NCBI GenBank assembly: GCA_951804985.1
Contig: OX638131.1
Location: 55,156,470 to 55,220,469, forward strand
Source of the DNA: Dryomyza anilis
Taxonomy: Eukaryota > Arthropoda > Insecta > Diptera > Dryomyzidae
Length of the DNA stretch: 64,000 nucleotides
Reading direction: 5' to 3'
The stretch's first letter is position 1. Each line of letters begins with the position of its first letter. Below the pieces are notes generated by a model that saw only the letters and a list, made by a program, of their open reading frames with translations, ran no database searches and was not told where the DNA came from. The translations under genes and the position numbers were made by a program. Shown here one piece after another: positions 53,590 through 64,000 of the stretch.

Positions 53590-54891
53590 AGTGGAATTTG
53601 TGACGATCACTGCAGAACGAATTTAGTTGATGGTAACTGGTAGCTGGATATGTTTCTCCAACTATTTGATCTGAGCTATTTGATGAAGTTTTCCATTGAC
53701 ATGTACCTGCAAGAAATGTATAAATTAAAAAATGAACAATAAATAAATAAATCATACACAAGATAATGTATATATATTTATACATTTTAGTAGAAACTGG
53801 ATTGTTTAGTCAAAATTGGATTTTATATTAAAAATTTGATTTTTAGTACAAATATTAAATTTTAGTAAACATTTTAATTTTTGATTAAAAATTTTTAATT
53901 TTAAGTTTGTAGTAAAAATTTGAACTTTATATTTTTAGTAAAAATTTGAATTTTTGTTAATTTGAATTTTTAGTAAAATTTTGAATTTTTAAGTAAAAAT
54001 TTGTATTTTTAAGTAAAAATTTGTATTTTTAAGTAAAAATTTGAATTTATAAGTAAACATACAAATTTTTAAGTAAAAATTTGAATTTTTAGTAATAATT
54101 TGAATTGTTAGTAAAAAATTAAAAGTTAAGAACATTTCAATTTGTAGAAAATAGTGAAATTTTAGATTTTTAATTTAGTAATATTTTAATTTAATATAAA
54201 TTTTAATTGAATATAAATTTTACTTTAATATAAATTTAAATTTAATAAAAATTTGTCATTTAGTACGATTTTAATTTAGTAAAAATCATCATTTAGTAAA
54301 ACTTTAAATTTTGACATACAGTTTGCAAAAAAATGAAAAACATAAAGAGAATATATTGAACTCTAATTATACACACCTTAATGTCTTGGAACATGCGTAC
54401 AAAGCGATTTATATAGTCTGCAGGCATGTTGGCCTCACGCAGCCACACGAAAATGTCTCCCTCCTTATCGCTGTCAGATTTAGTGCATAGATTTAATATG
54501 CGTTGGAAGTTTTGATAAATATGGACAATTGTAAATAGTTAAAACATTTGCGCACCTGCGTGTAATATTAACCATATGATAGCGCATAAGCACATATTTT
54601 AGCACTAGCAGCACATCTCGCAGACCGTATGCGGTCGTCGATCTGCTCGCTCGCCAACTGATTACTCAGCTGCATGCGACGCAGCAACACACGCAGTTGG
54701 CCAGCAGTTCTGGGCATTTGCTCTTTCCGCAATTGTGATGACAGAAGGAAGCTAATACAAACCAAATGTTAAATATGCAATAAAATATAAAATAAACTAT
54801 ATTTACCTTGACAACACTCGTATCATTAACTACGGTCTTTAATGTCGCGCGAATGTTGAGTAGATGGTTTTGCTTTGCCACGACTTCTTCC
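53590..54891 (-). pseudogene. Unrecognised multi-exon gene fragment
   Basis: Minus-strand exon-like blocks with splice-like edges were read as follows. Block 54891-54806 is EEVVAKQNHLLNIRATLKTV, donor GTAAAT. The next block, about 54750-54568, has acceptor TGTATTAG and encodes LRKEQMPRTAGQLRVLLRRM and ASEQIDDRIRSA. Block 54530-54375 is GDIFVWLREANMPADYINRF and RMFQDIK, donor GTGTGT. Block 53706-53590 has acceptor TTCTTGCAG and includes SSNSSDQIVGETYP, then a stop. The phase between the first two blocks does not match and the third has no clean acceptor, so this looks decayed. The parent protein was not recognised. A large AT-rich minisatellite lies between the last two blocks. Confidence 0.4.
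53880..54310. repeat. AT-rich minisatellite
   Basis: Many imperfect copies of TTTTTAAGTAAAAATTTG(T/A)A, unit about 19-20 bp, with variant TTTAGTAAAAATTTGAA. It lies in an intron-like gap of the minus-strand fragment. Confidence 0.8.
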
Positions 54892-55329
54892 TAAAAAAAG
54901 ATTTATATTAATAAAAATCTAATATTAAATAAATTACTTACAATTTCAATAAGTAATATCTCCAGCACACCGCGTCAAAAATTCTTTTTTTTTAATAAAA
55001 GTTCTGACACAAAAATCAGTGGCAATGGTTGTTGTTCGTTTTGAACTAAACGAACAACAAAAGAAACAAACAAGAAGGCAGCCATAATTAAAAAATCAGA
55101 ATTATTTTGGGCATCATATTTGGAGAAAAACATATAAGTACGTATGCATAATAATTAGATAATGTCGTTAAAACGGAAGCAATCAATTAAAACGCAAAGC
55201 GAAGAAATTATTAGTTTATTAATGTCCATGAAAGTTCGGGGAGATTCAGTGAGCAATGACGGTCAACATCACATATTTGATAGGCTGAAATGAAAGTATA
55301 TTCATACGATATCATTAATTCAATATTCA

Positions 55330-55560
55330 CTTGCGAATGCTTTGAAATATATCATTACTTTCAATTCATATAGTTGAGGGTAATGATTGAAACACCTTTA
55401 ACCTAAATTTAAGAAACATATCATATTCAATAAAAACTGGTAGCTTAACTTTAACATGAAAATTATCTTATTCTCAAACCAATATCAACACTAATTCTTA
55501 AATTGATTTCAACTTTTACTTCAAAGCAAGATATAGCTATATTTTTGTTATTTTTTTTTG
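55330..55560 (+). repeat. Repeat J, partial copy
   Basis: GCGAATGCTTTGAAAT, ATCATTACTTTC, ACCTTTAACCTAAATTTAAG, ATAAAAACTGGTAGCTTAAC and ACTTCAAAGCAAGAT occur in the same order as on the minus strand of 52320-52570. Confidence 0.75.
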
Positions 55561-56099
55561 TAAGGGTTTATATTGCAATTCTAAAAAACATGCTGTTTTC
55601 AGCGTATTATCCCAATATGCCACTGGTAAGCGTTTGAAAAAAAAAAAACATAATTGCCTTTAAAGTCTTGTTTGTTTTTCAAATCAGTTTCAAATATAAA
55701 ATAATCGCTATTTTTAGCGCTTACTCTGTATTATTATTTGATAATAACATTACAAAAAAATGACAGTGAAAATTAGAAACAAAAATGTAGTGACGCTACC
55801 CAACCCAATAAGCAATGAGTTTAAGATTCGATAAATTTGGAGAATTTTCTTTTACAACCAGTGTACATGTATTGTCATGACGAATCCGAAGAATTCAATG
55901 TTATTCCAACGTTGGTTTTCGAAGTTAAAAATCTTGACACGAAATTCTCTACACAAAAGTACTCTGTGGCAACCCAGTGACGTGATAGAGTAAATGTAAA
56001 AAAGAAAATTTTCATTTGTTTAACCACTACATATGTGCCATTGCATTCGCACAATCAGTGAGATCAGTGTTTTTCGCTTGAATTAGCAAACAGACAAAT

Positions 56100-56424
56100 C
56101 AATTAATATATAAGTGGAGGTCCAAAAACGAAAGTCATTCCGATAATTCTACTGCACGGAAAATGCACGATGAGCTGATATACACTGTAAGTGGCCAAGG
56201 TTTACGAATACGTTTATGAAATATTCATATATTTTCATTTATACGCAGACAACATTAATATTTTACGTGAACCAGGCAAATTTATACATCGTAGTGAAGC
56301 AATTGGATTCACTGGTTTGATCTTCGAGGCACGTCGTGTATTTTACAAGAAGTTCATGTACACTGCCACCGGTGCAGGTGCTGTTGCAGCTGTAGAACAT
56401 ACTTTAATTCCTTTTAATATATAG
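56100..56424 (+). pseudogene. MIC26/MIC27 (APOO-like MICOS subunit) fragment
   Basis: After a 63-nt intron-like segment (56189-56251, GTAAGT to TATACGCAG) the frame gives NINILREPGKFIHRSEAIGF, then TGLIFEARRVFYKKFMYTAT and GAGAVAA. This resembles the membrane segment of MIC26/MIC27 family proteins, mitochondrial inner-membrane subunits that shape cristae (pattern: basic run, F-K-K, Y-T-S/T-T-G-A). The upstream block (KMHDELIYT) does not join in phase, and the frame ends soon after at 56424. It is therefore a decayed partial copy. The family assignment is from motif memory and should be checked. Confidence 0.45.
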
Positions 56425-56438
56425 TATTATAATTTATA

Positions 56439-57958
56439 AGGTCCATTCATATCATACAGCACGTTGCGTATCATGCACGACAAATATTCTTCAGTACATT
56501 TTATATGATAGTGTTCATATCATGCGTTTTGGGTCCGTTCATGCACGTATCGTATCATGCAAAATATTTTTGCAGGAGCCTGCCGCATGCATTGTTGTAA
56601 AAATATAAAATATTTACTGCTTTTTCTTGATTTTATTACAAAATTTTGAGATTGTAGTGATATTGTAGTAATTTTTAATTATTTATTTTAACAAAACTAC
56701 CCTTTTTATTTAACGTCAAAAATTAAAATCAAATTTAAATTTGACTTTTATTCAATTTTAAAAATTGTGCCCTTATCCCTCAATAACTTGTTTATGGATG
56801 CTGCATTAGAAATTCCAGTAGCATGAGAGGTCGCAGATTAATTTCAAGAAGAAACAATTAACTCCGCGTTTCTGCGACTTGTGACATTTATAACAAGACG
56901 CAAATGCGTAATAATAAAAGTTTTGAGCTTCTTGTGCTTCTTGAGCAGTGCTGATTCACTTATGGGGATGCCAACACTTTCTGCTGGCTCACAGGAAATG
57001 CTTGCGAAGTGCAACTTTATCTTCTGAAATAAAATGAGTCAACAATAGATTATTCAAAATTTCAGTCGCTTTAATTAATTTGATTTGCAATCTTTTACAG
57101 TTCAATGATTTGTTTTAATTTAAAAATTACCTACTAATTAATAATATACATGGGGAAAATTAAGTATTTTACACAGTTTAGAATATTTAAGGAGTGTGCT
57201 CCTTGCAGAGCGGGCTCTTCAGTCGTCTACTCTGTCGCTGGCTGCGCCACCAACCAGCTGCACCAGCTGCCCACTTTGTCCTTGTTCGGCCTCCTAAGCC
57301 TGCTTGCGTGCAGCATTGCCTGCGCCCGCATCTGGTTACTTGCCGTCGTTCGCACATGGTTACGAAGAACGCCTCCATCGCCTCGAGTGTGGTCTGCGAC
57401 GCAAAATGCACAGTAGTTGGAGAAATCAAGCGTACCAAGTAACGTTCGTTGATACCGAAGCGTTCGAATAGACGCTACCAATTCTCGCGCACAAAGGGCC
57501 CAGATGAAGTTCTGGTCTACCCGGTTCTGTAAAATGTACTGCAGAGAAGTTGTATTGGCCACGCACGTAGCTCTCGTTCCAGGTCAAATTAATATAGCGC
57601 TGCAGGATCCATGGCTCCTTGACGACAGCCAGCGCCTCCATCCTCTTGATCATTTCCTTTGCGTAGACGGTGGCACGTATTTTGAGATCTGGAAGAGTTT
57701 CATGCTTTGTTAGCAAAACGTTAAAACGCTGCTTTCTGCAAAGCTGCCTGGTGCCCATTGCCGATGTTTATTTTGTTTACATTTAATTAATTCCACTATT
57801 ATTGAAAGAGTTGCCGACTTATAATAAATGTATGAAAAGGAGTTAAAATTTTACAACTCTGATTGTTTTGCATGATGCTGGTATGAACGCCTTTGCATGA
57901 ACGTGCATGATACGCTACGTGCATGATACGCAACGTGCTGTCTGATATGAATGGACCT
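56439..57958. mobile_element. TIR element (1520 bp) carrying an aminopeptidase fragment
   Basis: The ends are AGGTCCATTCATATCA followed by ACAGCACGTTGCGTATCATG at the left, and the inverted equivalent at the right (57958 inward), nearly identical over about 45 bp. ATA flanks both sides (56436-56438, 57959-57961). GTATCATGCA motifs repeat within each end. The only coding content is the antisense M1 aminopeptidase piece. No transposase is present. Confidence 0.85.
57187..57758 (-). pseudogene. M1 aminopeptidase (ERAP1-like C-terminal domain) fragment
   Basis: Minus-strand frames read MEALAVVKEPWILQRYINLT, WNESYVRGQ, then (frame change) RFGINERYLVRLI (part in a third frame), FASQTTLEAMEAFF, and AGAGNAARKQA. 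This order (cold-spot helix, W-x-x-Y-V-R-x-Q, FG-x-NERYLG-x-LI, T...L.E.E.FF, AGAG..AR..ALE) is the C-terminal alpha-helical domain of insect gut-type aminopeptidase N proteins. At least three frameshifts make it non-functional, and the catalytic HExxH domain is absent. It is GC-richer than the surrounding TIR element, as expected of captured exonic DNA. Confidence 0.78.
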
Positions 57959-57962
57959 ATAT

Positions 57963-58341
57963 GCGTTTTCTTTTATTTTATATTTAAACCTTTAATTAGG
58001 GAAATATATGGGCTTGAATTCAAGTGTAATTTGAAGGTCGAATCATATTTTATTTATAGTTTACAATTAAGTTAAACCTCGAATGTATAAAGAATGTCGG
58101 AATTCAAGTTTAGGTAAAGGCTAGATTCAATTGGATAAAAAGCTACCAGTTTTGCTGAAGAACGCTATGGTTTTCAAGCTTACAATTATAAAAAGTTGAA
58201 CGCTTTTCTCCATGTTCAATATACATTCAATAATCACTTAATATCCAGGTTTTTGTTTATTGGGTAAAAACAGTAAGTTTTTATATATTGCAATATAAAC
58301 CCCTACAAAAAATATAACATAACAACACGTGTCCAAATCAA
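57963..58341. repeat. Repeat J-like remnant
   Basis: AAGCTACCAGTTTT and TTGCAATATAAACCCCTAC match parts of the J copies at 52460 and 55560. It is non-coding. Confidence 0.5.
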
Positions 58342-59290
58342 CACACAGAAAAAAAGTGTGTAAATATAACTAAAATGTTAATCAATTCAATTAATTTTTA
58401 ATTGAAACTCAGCCGATGTAACTTTTAGTAGCATTGAATTCCATATTCGTAGTAATGAGAATATGTTGATTGGAGAAACTTTAATTAATTTTTTTTCATA
58501 TTGATATTAAAGTTTTTATATATATTATATTTATTATTATGAATTTTTAAATCATTAATTAATTAATTAGTAACATAATTACAACATTTCATTCGATAGA
58601 AATTGGATCAATTAAATATTGTCTTAAATTAAATAAAATATTTGTCGAAAAGAAACATATGAAAATAAAAATAATTTAATCAATATATAACATAAAATTA
58701 TTAAATAAGTATTTATACTTTTTGAAATGCTTTGTAAAATTCTTTCAACCTAACGAATGTTTTACCGCCCGCAGTTTTCACAACTTCTACAGGTGGACCA
58801 ATTAATTGCGTCAAACATAAAATTTGATATTCCCTTTTTAATGATGAGCATCATAAGCTGTTTGTTCAAATTCTTGACAGCAAAAATAAAATTGAGACAT
58901 TTAATGCTTTAATAACATAACATACACTAAATAATGCAATATCCTGTTTTAAAATAGCAACGTAGAAGAAAATAATGTTAGAAGAAACTGAACGACGCCG
59001 CCAACGCACGAGACGCACAAACAAAAAACAAAATGAAATCCAGAAGAAAAAAACAGTGTTGCAATTTAAGAAAATTATTAAATCAAAAGTAACAAATAAA
59101 AGTAGTTAATACTAGTAAAGATTTAGCTGTTTTGAAATTATTTTAAATTAATTCCTATTAATATTTTAATTGTAAAATATGTAAATACAATGAATTAATT
59201 AGTAAATACATTCATATTTTTTAATTGGAATACGATTTTGTTTGCTATTAATATCAATTGTTATATATACGTGCAATATTTTTTTCTGTG
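58342..59290 (+). mobile_element. MITE family A, copy 5 (about 950 bp)
   Basis: This is nearly full length and starts near CACACAGAAAAAAAGTG. It ends TTTTTTCTGTG, followed by TA and then mini-me sequence. The left flank is a different repeat rather than mini-me, so the left target duplication is not clean (CAA instead of TA). The left base may be off by one or two. Confidence 0.8.
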
Positions 59291-61136
59291 TAAGCCGACT
59301 ATAAATACCCTATACATATGGGCATTTCCTGGGGTTCCGGACGGGACCTTCGCACGCTTCAAACTTTAATATCTCGAAGGAAATTTAATGAATTTACTTG
59401 ATTTTTGCTTGTGAATATAGTATTTAAATAGGACTAAGTATGTGCAAAAATTATAGAATTTTATACCGTAGATTAAAAGATATAAATAAAAAGGTGGGCG
59501 TTCCGGACGGGACAAAAACGGAAGTAAATATCGAGGTTCATATGGATATTCCAAAAAGTCAGCGAATTTTACGTACAAATGATTTTTTAAATATTTAAAA
59601 AAATAGTTGAACTCATGTGCTCTCTTTATATATTTACACTTTGTTCCTAAAATTTATAGTTTTTTCATAATAAATCACAGACAAATTCCGGACGGGACAA
59701 AAAATTCCGTATTGAAATTATCGAAACGATTTTTATTCCAAAAATACTTTTTGCGTACAATATATTTTTTTGAAACGTTTTCGGTAAGTAGCTGAGACAA
59801 TCTACTTTACTTTTGTTTATATACACTTTGTTCCAAAAATTTACAGTTATTTCGTAATAAATAGCAGAATAATTCCGGACGCTACGTACGGAAATTTGCC
59901 CTACGATTTTTTGCTAAAAATAATTATGTATATGACAATATTAATAATCATTATTACGAAATGTATAGTGATATTCTATTCTAATTTACAGATGTTTTTT
60001 AATTTTTTTTTCCTTTTTTTGAAATTTTGTTTGTGATATTTTTTATACTGCAGTTTTACACTTTTGGGACTCAAAGTTCCGGACGAGACAGATTTCGACT
60101 AGCTGTCAAAAATTTTCTAGAATTACTAGGAAAATGATGTTTACATTTTTGGAAATGCCGTGAAAATTCTTCAGTGGATTCAACTCTTTAAAAAATTGTT
60201 TCAGTTTACTATGGTAACAAATTTATTTTTTTGGTTCCGGACGGGACATAAAAACCTTTATACAAAAATAGTAATATTTTCGTTACCTTAATTTGGATCA
60301 TTATTCTTAAGCTTTAGAAATAATTATTAATATAAATTGAAAAAACATAAAATAATATTTTGTATCTGTATGTCTTTTAAGTTAATTGATTTGGTTACTC
60401 AAAATACATAAAAAATGGGTATATTTACATATTGCATTGTAATGTAACTTTATGAGTTTTTTTTACGTTACCGTTAACGGAATAAAAATTCAAAATCAGT
60501 CGTTATTTCAAAGATTTGAGTATTTTGAATTTTTCGGTCGTGGTTGACGTTTTTCTGGAAATGTCCATATGTGTGGTTACCATTAATGTGTGGTCACCAG
60601 GATATACAAATCCTGAAAATAACTAAAAACTTTCAATCGCTGAAGTATTTCCATTCATTTGATACCCATATTTAAATACAAATGGGTAGGTGTACCGAAT
60701 TTCAATTTTTTTTTGTTGAACCACAAGTCGTTTCACCGGAAACCATTATTTTCATGTATTTGAGCATGAGTCAATATATATTTTACCAAAAAAAGTTTAC
60801 CTAAGCACGTTAACAATAAAATTGATCTGTAGATATACATTTTATATGAGGTATTTGAACATAAGTGGTCGGTTCTCAGGTCACAATAGACCGATCATGC
60901 CATTGTTCAGACAGCTTAGATATATAAGTAATCTAAATCTAAAGATTCATTGCTCTAGCTCTTCTACTTTTTCTGTAATCGTGATTTCAACAGACAGACA
61001 GACGGACATCGCTAAATCGGCTCAGGAGATCATGCTGATCAAGAATATATATACTTTTCATACCGGAGATGCTTCCTTCTGGGTGTTACAAACGGCGTAC
61101 GAAACTGAATATACCCTTTCACTCTTAGTGTAGGGT
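59291..61136 (+). mobile_element. mini-me/DINE-1-like element, copy 4 (interrupted twice)
   Basis: GCCGACTATAAATACCC starts the copy. It is split at 59321-60565 by a TIR element, resumes at CATATGTGTGGTTACC, and carries the GACAGACAGACGGACATC tract (about 61000). It is split again at 61137, where the last bases (GTGTAGGGTATAAAAA) reappear after 62527. Confidence 0.78.
59321..60565 (+). mobile_element. TIR element H (1245 bp, CATATG duplication) with TTCCGGACGGGAC repeats
   Basis: The ends are GGCATTTCC and the complement of GACATTTCC. CATATG lies at 59315-59320 and 60566-60571, and the uninterrupted mini-me at 13998-14008 is the empty site. The interior has six copies of TTCCGGAC(G)GGAC-type motifs at about 59336, 59494, 59685, 59873, 60081 and 60235, in diverged units of about 155-210 bp. 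The two best units share CTTTGTTCC.AAAATTTA. No transposase was seen. Confidence 0.88.
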
Positions 61137-62527
61137 CAAGAATAATAGAAACAAAGATTGCGCATAATGATGTTCAAAACTTGAATCTTCTGCGCATGTA
61201 CGTAAAAGTTTTTTGACAACTGTAACTTTTTCATTTTTTGTCAGAATGTTGTTGTAGAGAAAAGAAAACATTTGAAATATTTTTGAAAAAATTGAGTGTG
61301 ATTTAATATATATGTGTGCAAAACTACACTGAATCGGCCATCTAAACTAAAAGATAAGAAAACACCTTCAAAAGCTCTAACAAAAAAATAATTCAACAGC
61401 ATTTGTGTATCTCCGGTCCGTCAGAACAACAAATATATATTTTAGATTTGAAATTTAAATTAACTGCCATCCACCGATGCCCATGTACAGCAATGTCTTG
61501 ATCACCACGATAGTTGATACACCCTCTAAGGAAACTGCCGGAAACCTGCTTCGCACCAATTTTTTTGAGCAAAAATGTGAAAAAAATGTCAATGAAATAA
61601 ATATTTGTTATTTATGAAATATCTAAATTTAAATTTTCTTTACTTGACATTCCATAGTTTTCGACGTCAGCAATACAGGCCCAGCAAGATATGCCTTACC
61701 GAAACTTCAACACAAAGACAATATTAAATTTTCTCACTCATACATAAATAATTTGAAATACATCCCTGCAGGATCAATGATAGATATATGACCCGTAATT
61801 TTACTAGTAATGAAAACTAATATTTTTTGCGCGTCGGTTTGCCACTACTTTTTATTTGTAGGTTATTTATTACGTTTGCAACAGTAGCCGCTACAGCAGG
61901 AGTTGAAAAAGATGTTACTTAAATTATAAACAATTAATAAACACTAAAAGAAAGTATATTGAAAAGAGTTTTTTTATATATTGTTTATTATCTATTTATA
62001 TTACAGATATCATCAAAGTGGAAGGTTCATCTGCATTAAACAAATGCATGGAAGGAAGCAAAACAACGGCAAACAAAAGTCGTTTTAATAGACAATTTTG
62101 TAATGCATTATATTCAACTCAATAAAAATTAAAACTATCGAATTTTGAGTTTTTTGGTTTTATTTGGTCTAATTTTGGTTAGTTTACTATTAATTTAACC
62201 GTCCCTGACCTCAAAATTAAAACAGTTTATGTTACGTAAAATATTTCGTAAATTTACAAGTAATTTAATCGTCACTTATTACCAAAAGAACAGTGATAAA
62301 CATATATTCAATTGTATCTCATTTCAGATGAGTGAGAAGGAGATAAAAATTCACACGCACACAAAAGTTTCGGTCAATTTTATCCCGACGCTCTTAACAA
62401 TGTTATAGAAACTTTTACTTAAACTTTCAGTTTTGATACTTGTAATATTACTGCTCATATGACCGGTAGTGTTCTTGCTGGGGCGTGTACATGCGCAATG
62501 CGTAATCTTATTATTCTATTATTCTTG
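61137..62527 (+). mobile_element. Family I TIR element, copy 2 (1391 bp, 9-bp duplication) with exon-like segments
   Basis: The ends are CAAGAATAATAGAAACAAAG and the complement of CAAGAATAATAGAATAATAAG. GTGTAGGGT is duplicated at 61128-61136 and 62528-62536. A 9-bp duplication is the Mutator-superfamily pattern. The interior contains NVLITTIVDTPSKETAG (about 61490-61560), a TTTGTAG-preceded LFITFATVAATAGVEKDVT with stop (about 61863-61922), a TTACAG-preceded IIKVEGSSALNKCMEGSKTT (about 62005-62100) and a TTTCAG-preceded MSEKEIKIHTHTKVSV (about 62329). No transposase is present. Confidence 0.82.
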
Positions 62528-62536
62528 GTGTAGGGT

Positions 62537-62797
62537 ATAAAAAAAAACTCAAACAATTTCAATAACAAAGAAAAAAAATAGAAGAACTGAACAATTTATC
62601 CCACTAATAATCCCAAAACACTTTTACTACAAACACATATGGACATAGGGACCAGATATTATGTCCCCGTACACGCCCACCTGCCATGGTTGTCCTAACG
62701 GGATATTATGGACAACCCCTTAAATTCATCTCAACTTTTCGCACTACTTTAATTCCTCCATTAACCATCGCGCCACATTCTTCCATGTAAATTAGAG
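62537..62797. other. Intergenic sequence, nothing recognised
   Basis: This contains the last bases of the mini-me copy (ATAAAAA) and then unassigned sequence with no ORF. Confidence 0.4.
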
Positions 62798-63895
62798 GGC
62801 ATGTCAGCGTGATTGAATCCTAATTTTGCTCACGTGATTGTGATTGAGTGTGAGTAGACCAAAAAATACCGTGAGTGAGTGTGCGTGAGTAAATTTTTTT
62901 CGTGAGTGTGAGTGAGTCGAATGTTTCATAAAATAAAAAATCTCACTTTTAATTTTTTCGATTTTTCTATATTTTTGCTGAACTACAGAACAAGTAGGGC
63001 CACCCCTTGAACTCAAAATGGCTTTGGGAAGGCTACCCACTATTCAGAACTATAATAAATCAAACCGACCGTCATATACCCATCCCATCTTCAATTCAGA
63101 ATAAGTTGCAAGATTTCAGTCAACAATTGATCTAACCCCTGCAAACCAGCCGTACTTAGTATGGGCTAGTCAATTTTTGTGGGGCCATTTCAATAGTTTT
63201 TGCTTGGTTTCATACGATCGTTCATGGAAATAGACATAGAACGTATTTTTTTTTTGTCAATATACCCATTTTTGAAAAAAGTTGAATTTTCAATTTCAAC
63301 TATACATGATAACTCTGTATTGACTTCCTTTTGTTTATTAAGTTTAGTTTGTTTCAGAGGTTCGTATGGCGTCCAGTTTTTATTCGAGTTATAAATGTAG
63401 TAATCAAAAAAATCGCTTCAAAAATAGTTGTTCACAAAGTTGTTCACTGGTTAGTTCACTGGTAAATTCTACCACGGACTATTCTTTTATTGATAATTTT
63501 TTTTTCCAGAGATCATTTTTCCAGGGACAATTCTCAAAGATTTTACACGAATTCTTTACCGGAGAATTATTTTTCGAGGCAATTTTTTGGTTTTTATATG
63601 AACGGCACATCGAAGGTCTTTCACATTTCCATCTCCGTTAAAAATTAAGATATAATTTATCAATTCTGAAATTCTTATTAATTCTGAAAGCATTCTGAAA
63701 AAAAAAACACGTGATTAACGTGAATCACGCGTGATTGTGATTGAATCTTAATTTTACTCACGTGATTGTGAGTGAGTGTGAGTAGAGCAAAAAAGACCGT
63801 GAGTGAGTGTGCGTGATTAAAAAAATTCTTTCGTGAGCGTGAGTGAGTGTGAGTGAGTCAAAACTCACTCACGTGCCCATCTCTATTGTAAATAT
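62798..63895. repeat. GTGAGT-rich repeat element (two related ends, about 1.1 kb)
   Basis: Blocks at 62800-62935 and 63705-63885 share the order CGTGATTGAATC.TAATTTT.CTCACGTGATTGTG, GAGTGTGAGTAGA, CCGTGAGTGAGTGTGCGTGA and TCGTGAG(T/C)GTGAGTGAGT. The right edge (CTCACTCACGTGCCCATCTC) resembles hAT-type non-autonomous ends. The frames between (63200-63641) are Phe/Ser-rich and have no recognised domain. Confidence 0.6.
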
Positions 63896-64000
63896 ACCCC
63901 ACTTAACATATTCAGCGCTTCATCATCACAGCGATTATGTCATAATCGTGATGATGCCAAAATCTGCAGTTAATTAATCATAAAGTAAATAAAGCTAAAA

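Noticed and set aside
56130..56175. Epoxide-hydrolase-like KVIPIILLHG reading upstream of the MICOS-like fragment
   Set aside because: Only about ten residues in one frame before a stop, so chance cannot be excluded.
57150..57713. Plus-strand frames over the aminopeptidase region
   Set aside because: They are shadows of the minus-strand fragment, which alone shows a family pattern.

Overview
The window is eukaryotic, AT-rich and dominated by transposable elements. It looks like a dipteran (fly) genome, probably a large-genome brachyceran. The reasons are introns of about 60 nt with GTAAGT/TTNCAG sites, mini-me/DINE-1-type repeats with (TA)n and (GTCY)n tracts, a DD37E transposon, an LOA-clade LINE and an Osvaldo/Ulysses-like LTR element. 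Species cannot be fixed from the sequence alone.

One host gene is solid. RnrL, the large subunit of ribonucleotide reductase, lies on the minus strand. Exon 1 (36533-36563), exon 2 (36376-36464) and exon 3 (797-974) join in frame to give the N-terminal ATP-cone (99 codons plus 1 nt). Later exons lie left of base 1. Intron 2 is about 35.4 kb (975-36375), so more than half of the window is one intron packed with nested repeats.

Inside that intron, 7.5-18.1 kb is a nested stack. An LOA-clade LINE (+) is the host. It is interrupted by a second LINE (minus, intact 962-aa endonuclease/reverse transcriptase ORF), by a mini-me element at 13.9-14.6 kb, and by a DD37E Tc1/mariner-type transposon at 16.3-17.5 kb whose left junction is repeated three times with a 392-bp period. 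The rest of the intron holds smaller TIR elements, minisatellites, SINE pieces and a barentsz-derived gene fragment.

Upstream of RnrL, 37.6-49.4 kb is a decayed Ty3/gypsy element (minus strand) with LTRs above 2 kb, a tRNA-Lys-type primer site, and gag and pol but no env. Its two LTRs carry different later insertions (MITE, SINE, short TIR element), so each serves as the other's empty site. From 51 to 62.5 kb there is a run of non-autonomous elements and decayed host-gene pieces: an M1 aminopeptidase fragment inside a 1.5-kb TIR element, a MIC26/27-like fragment, an unrecognised multi-exon fragment, and a 1.4-kb element with a 9-bp target duplication carrying exon-like segments. The right end is a GTGAGT-rich repeat.

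The most interesting theme is several unrelated TIR families, each carrying exon/intron fragments of host-like genes in the manner of plant Pack elements. Several are delimited by empty sites visible in this same window. No rRNA, CRISPR or functional tRNA gene was seen.
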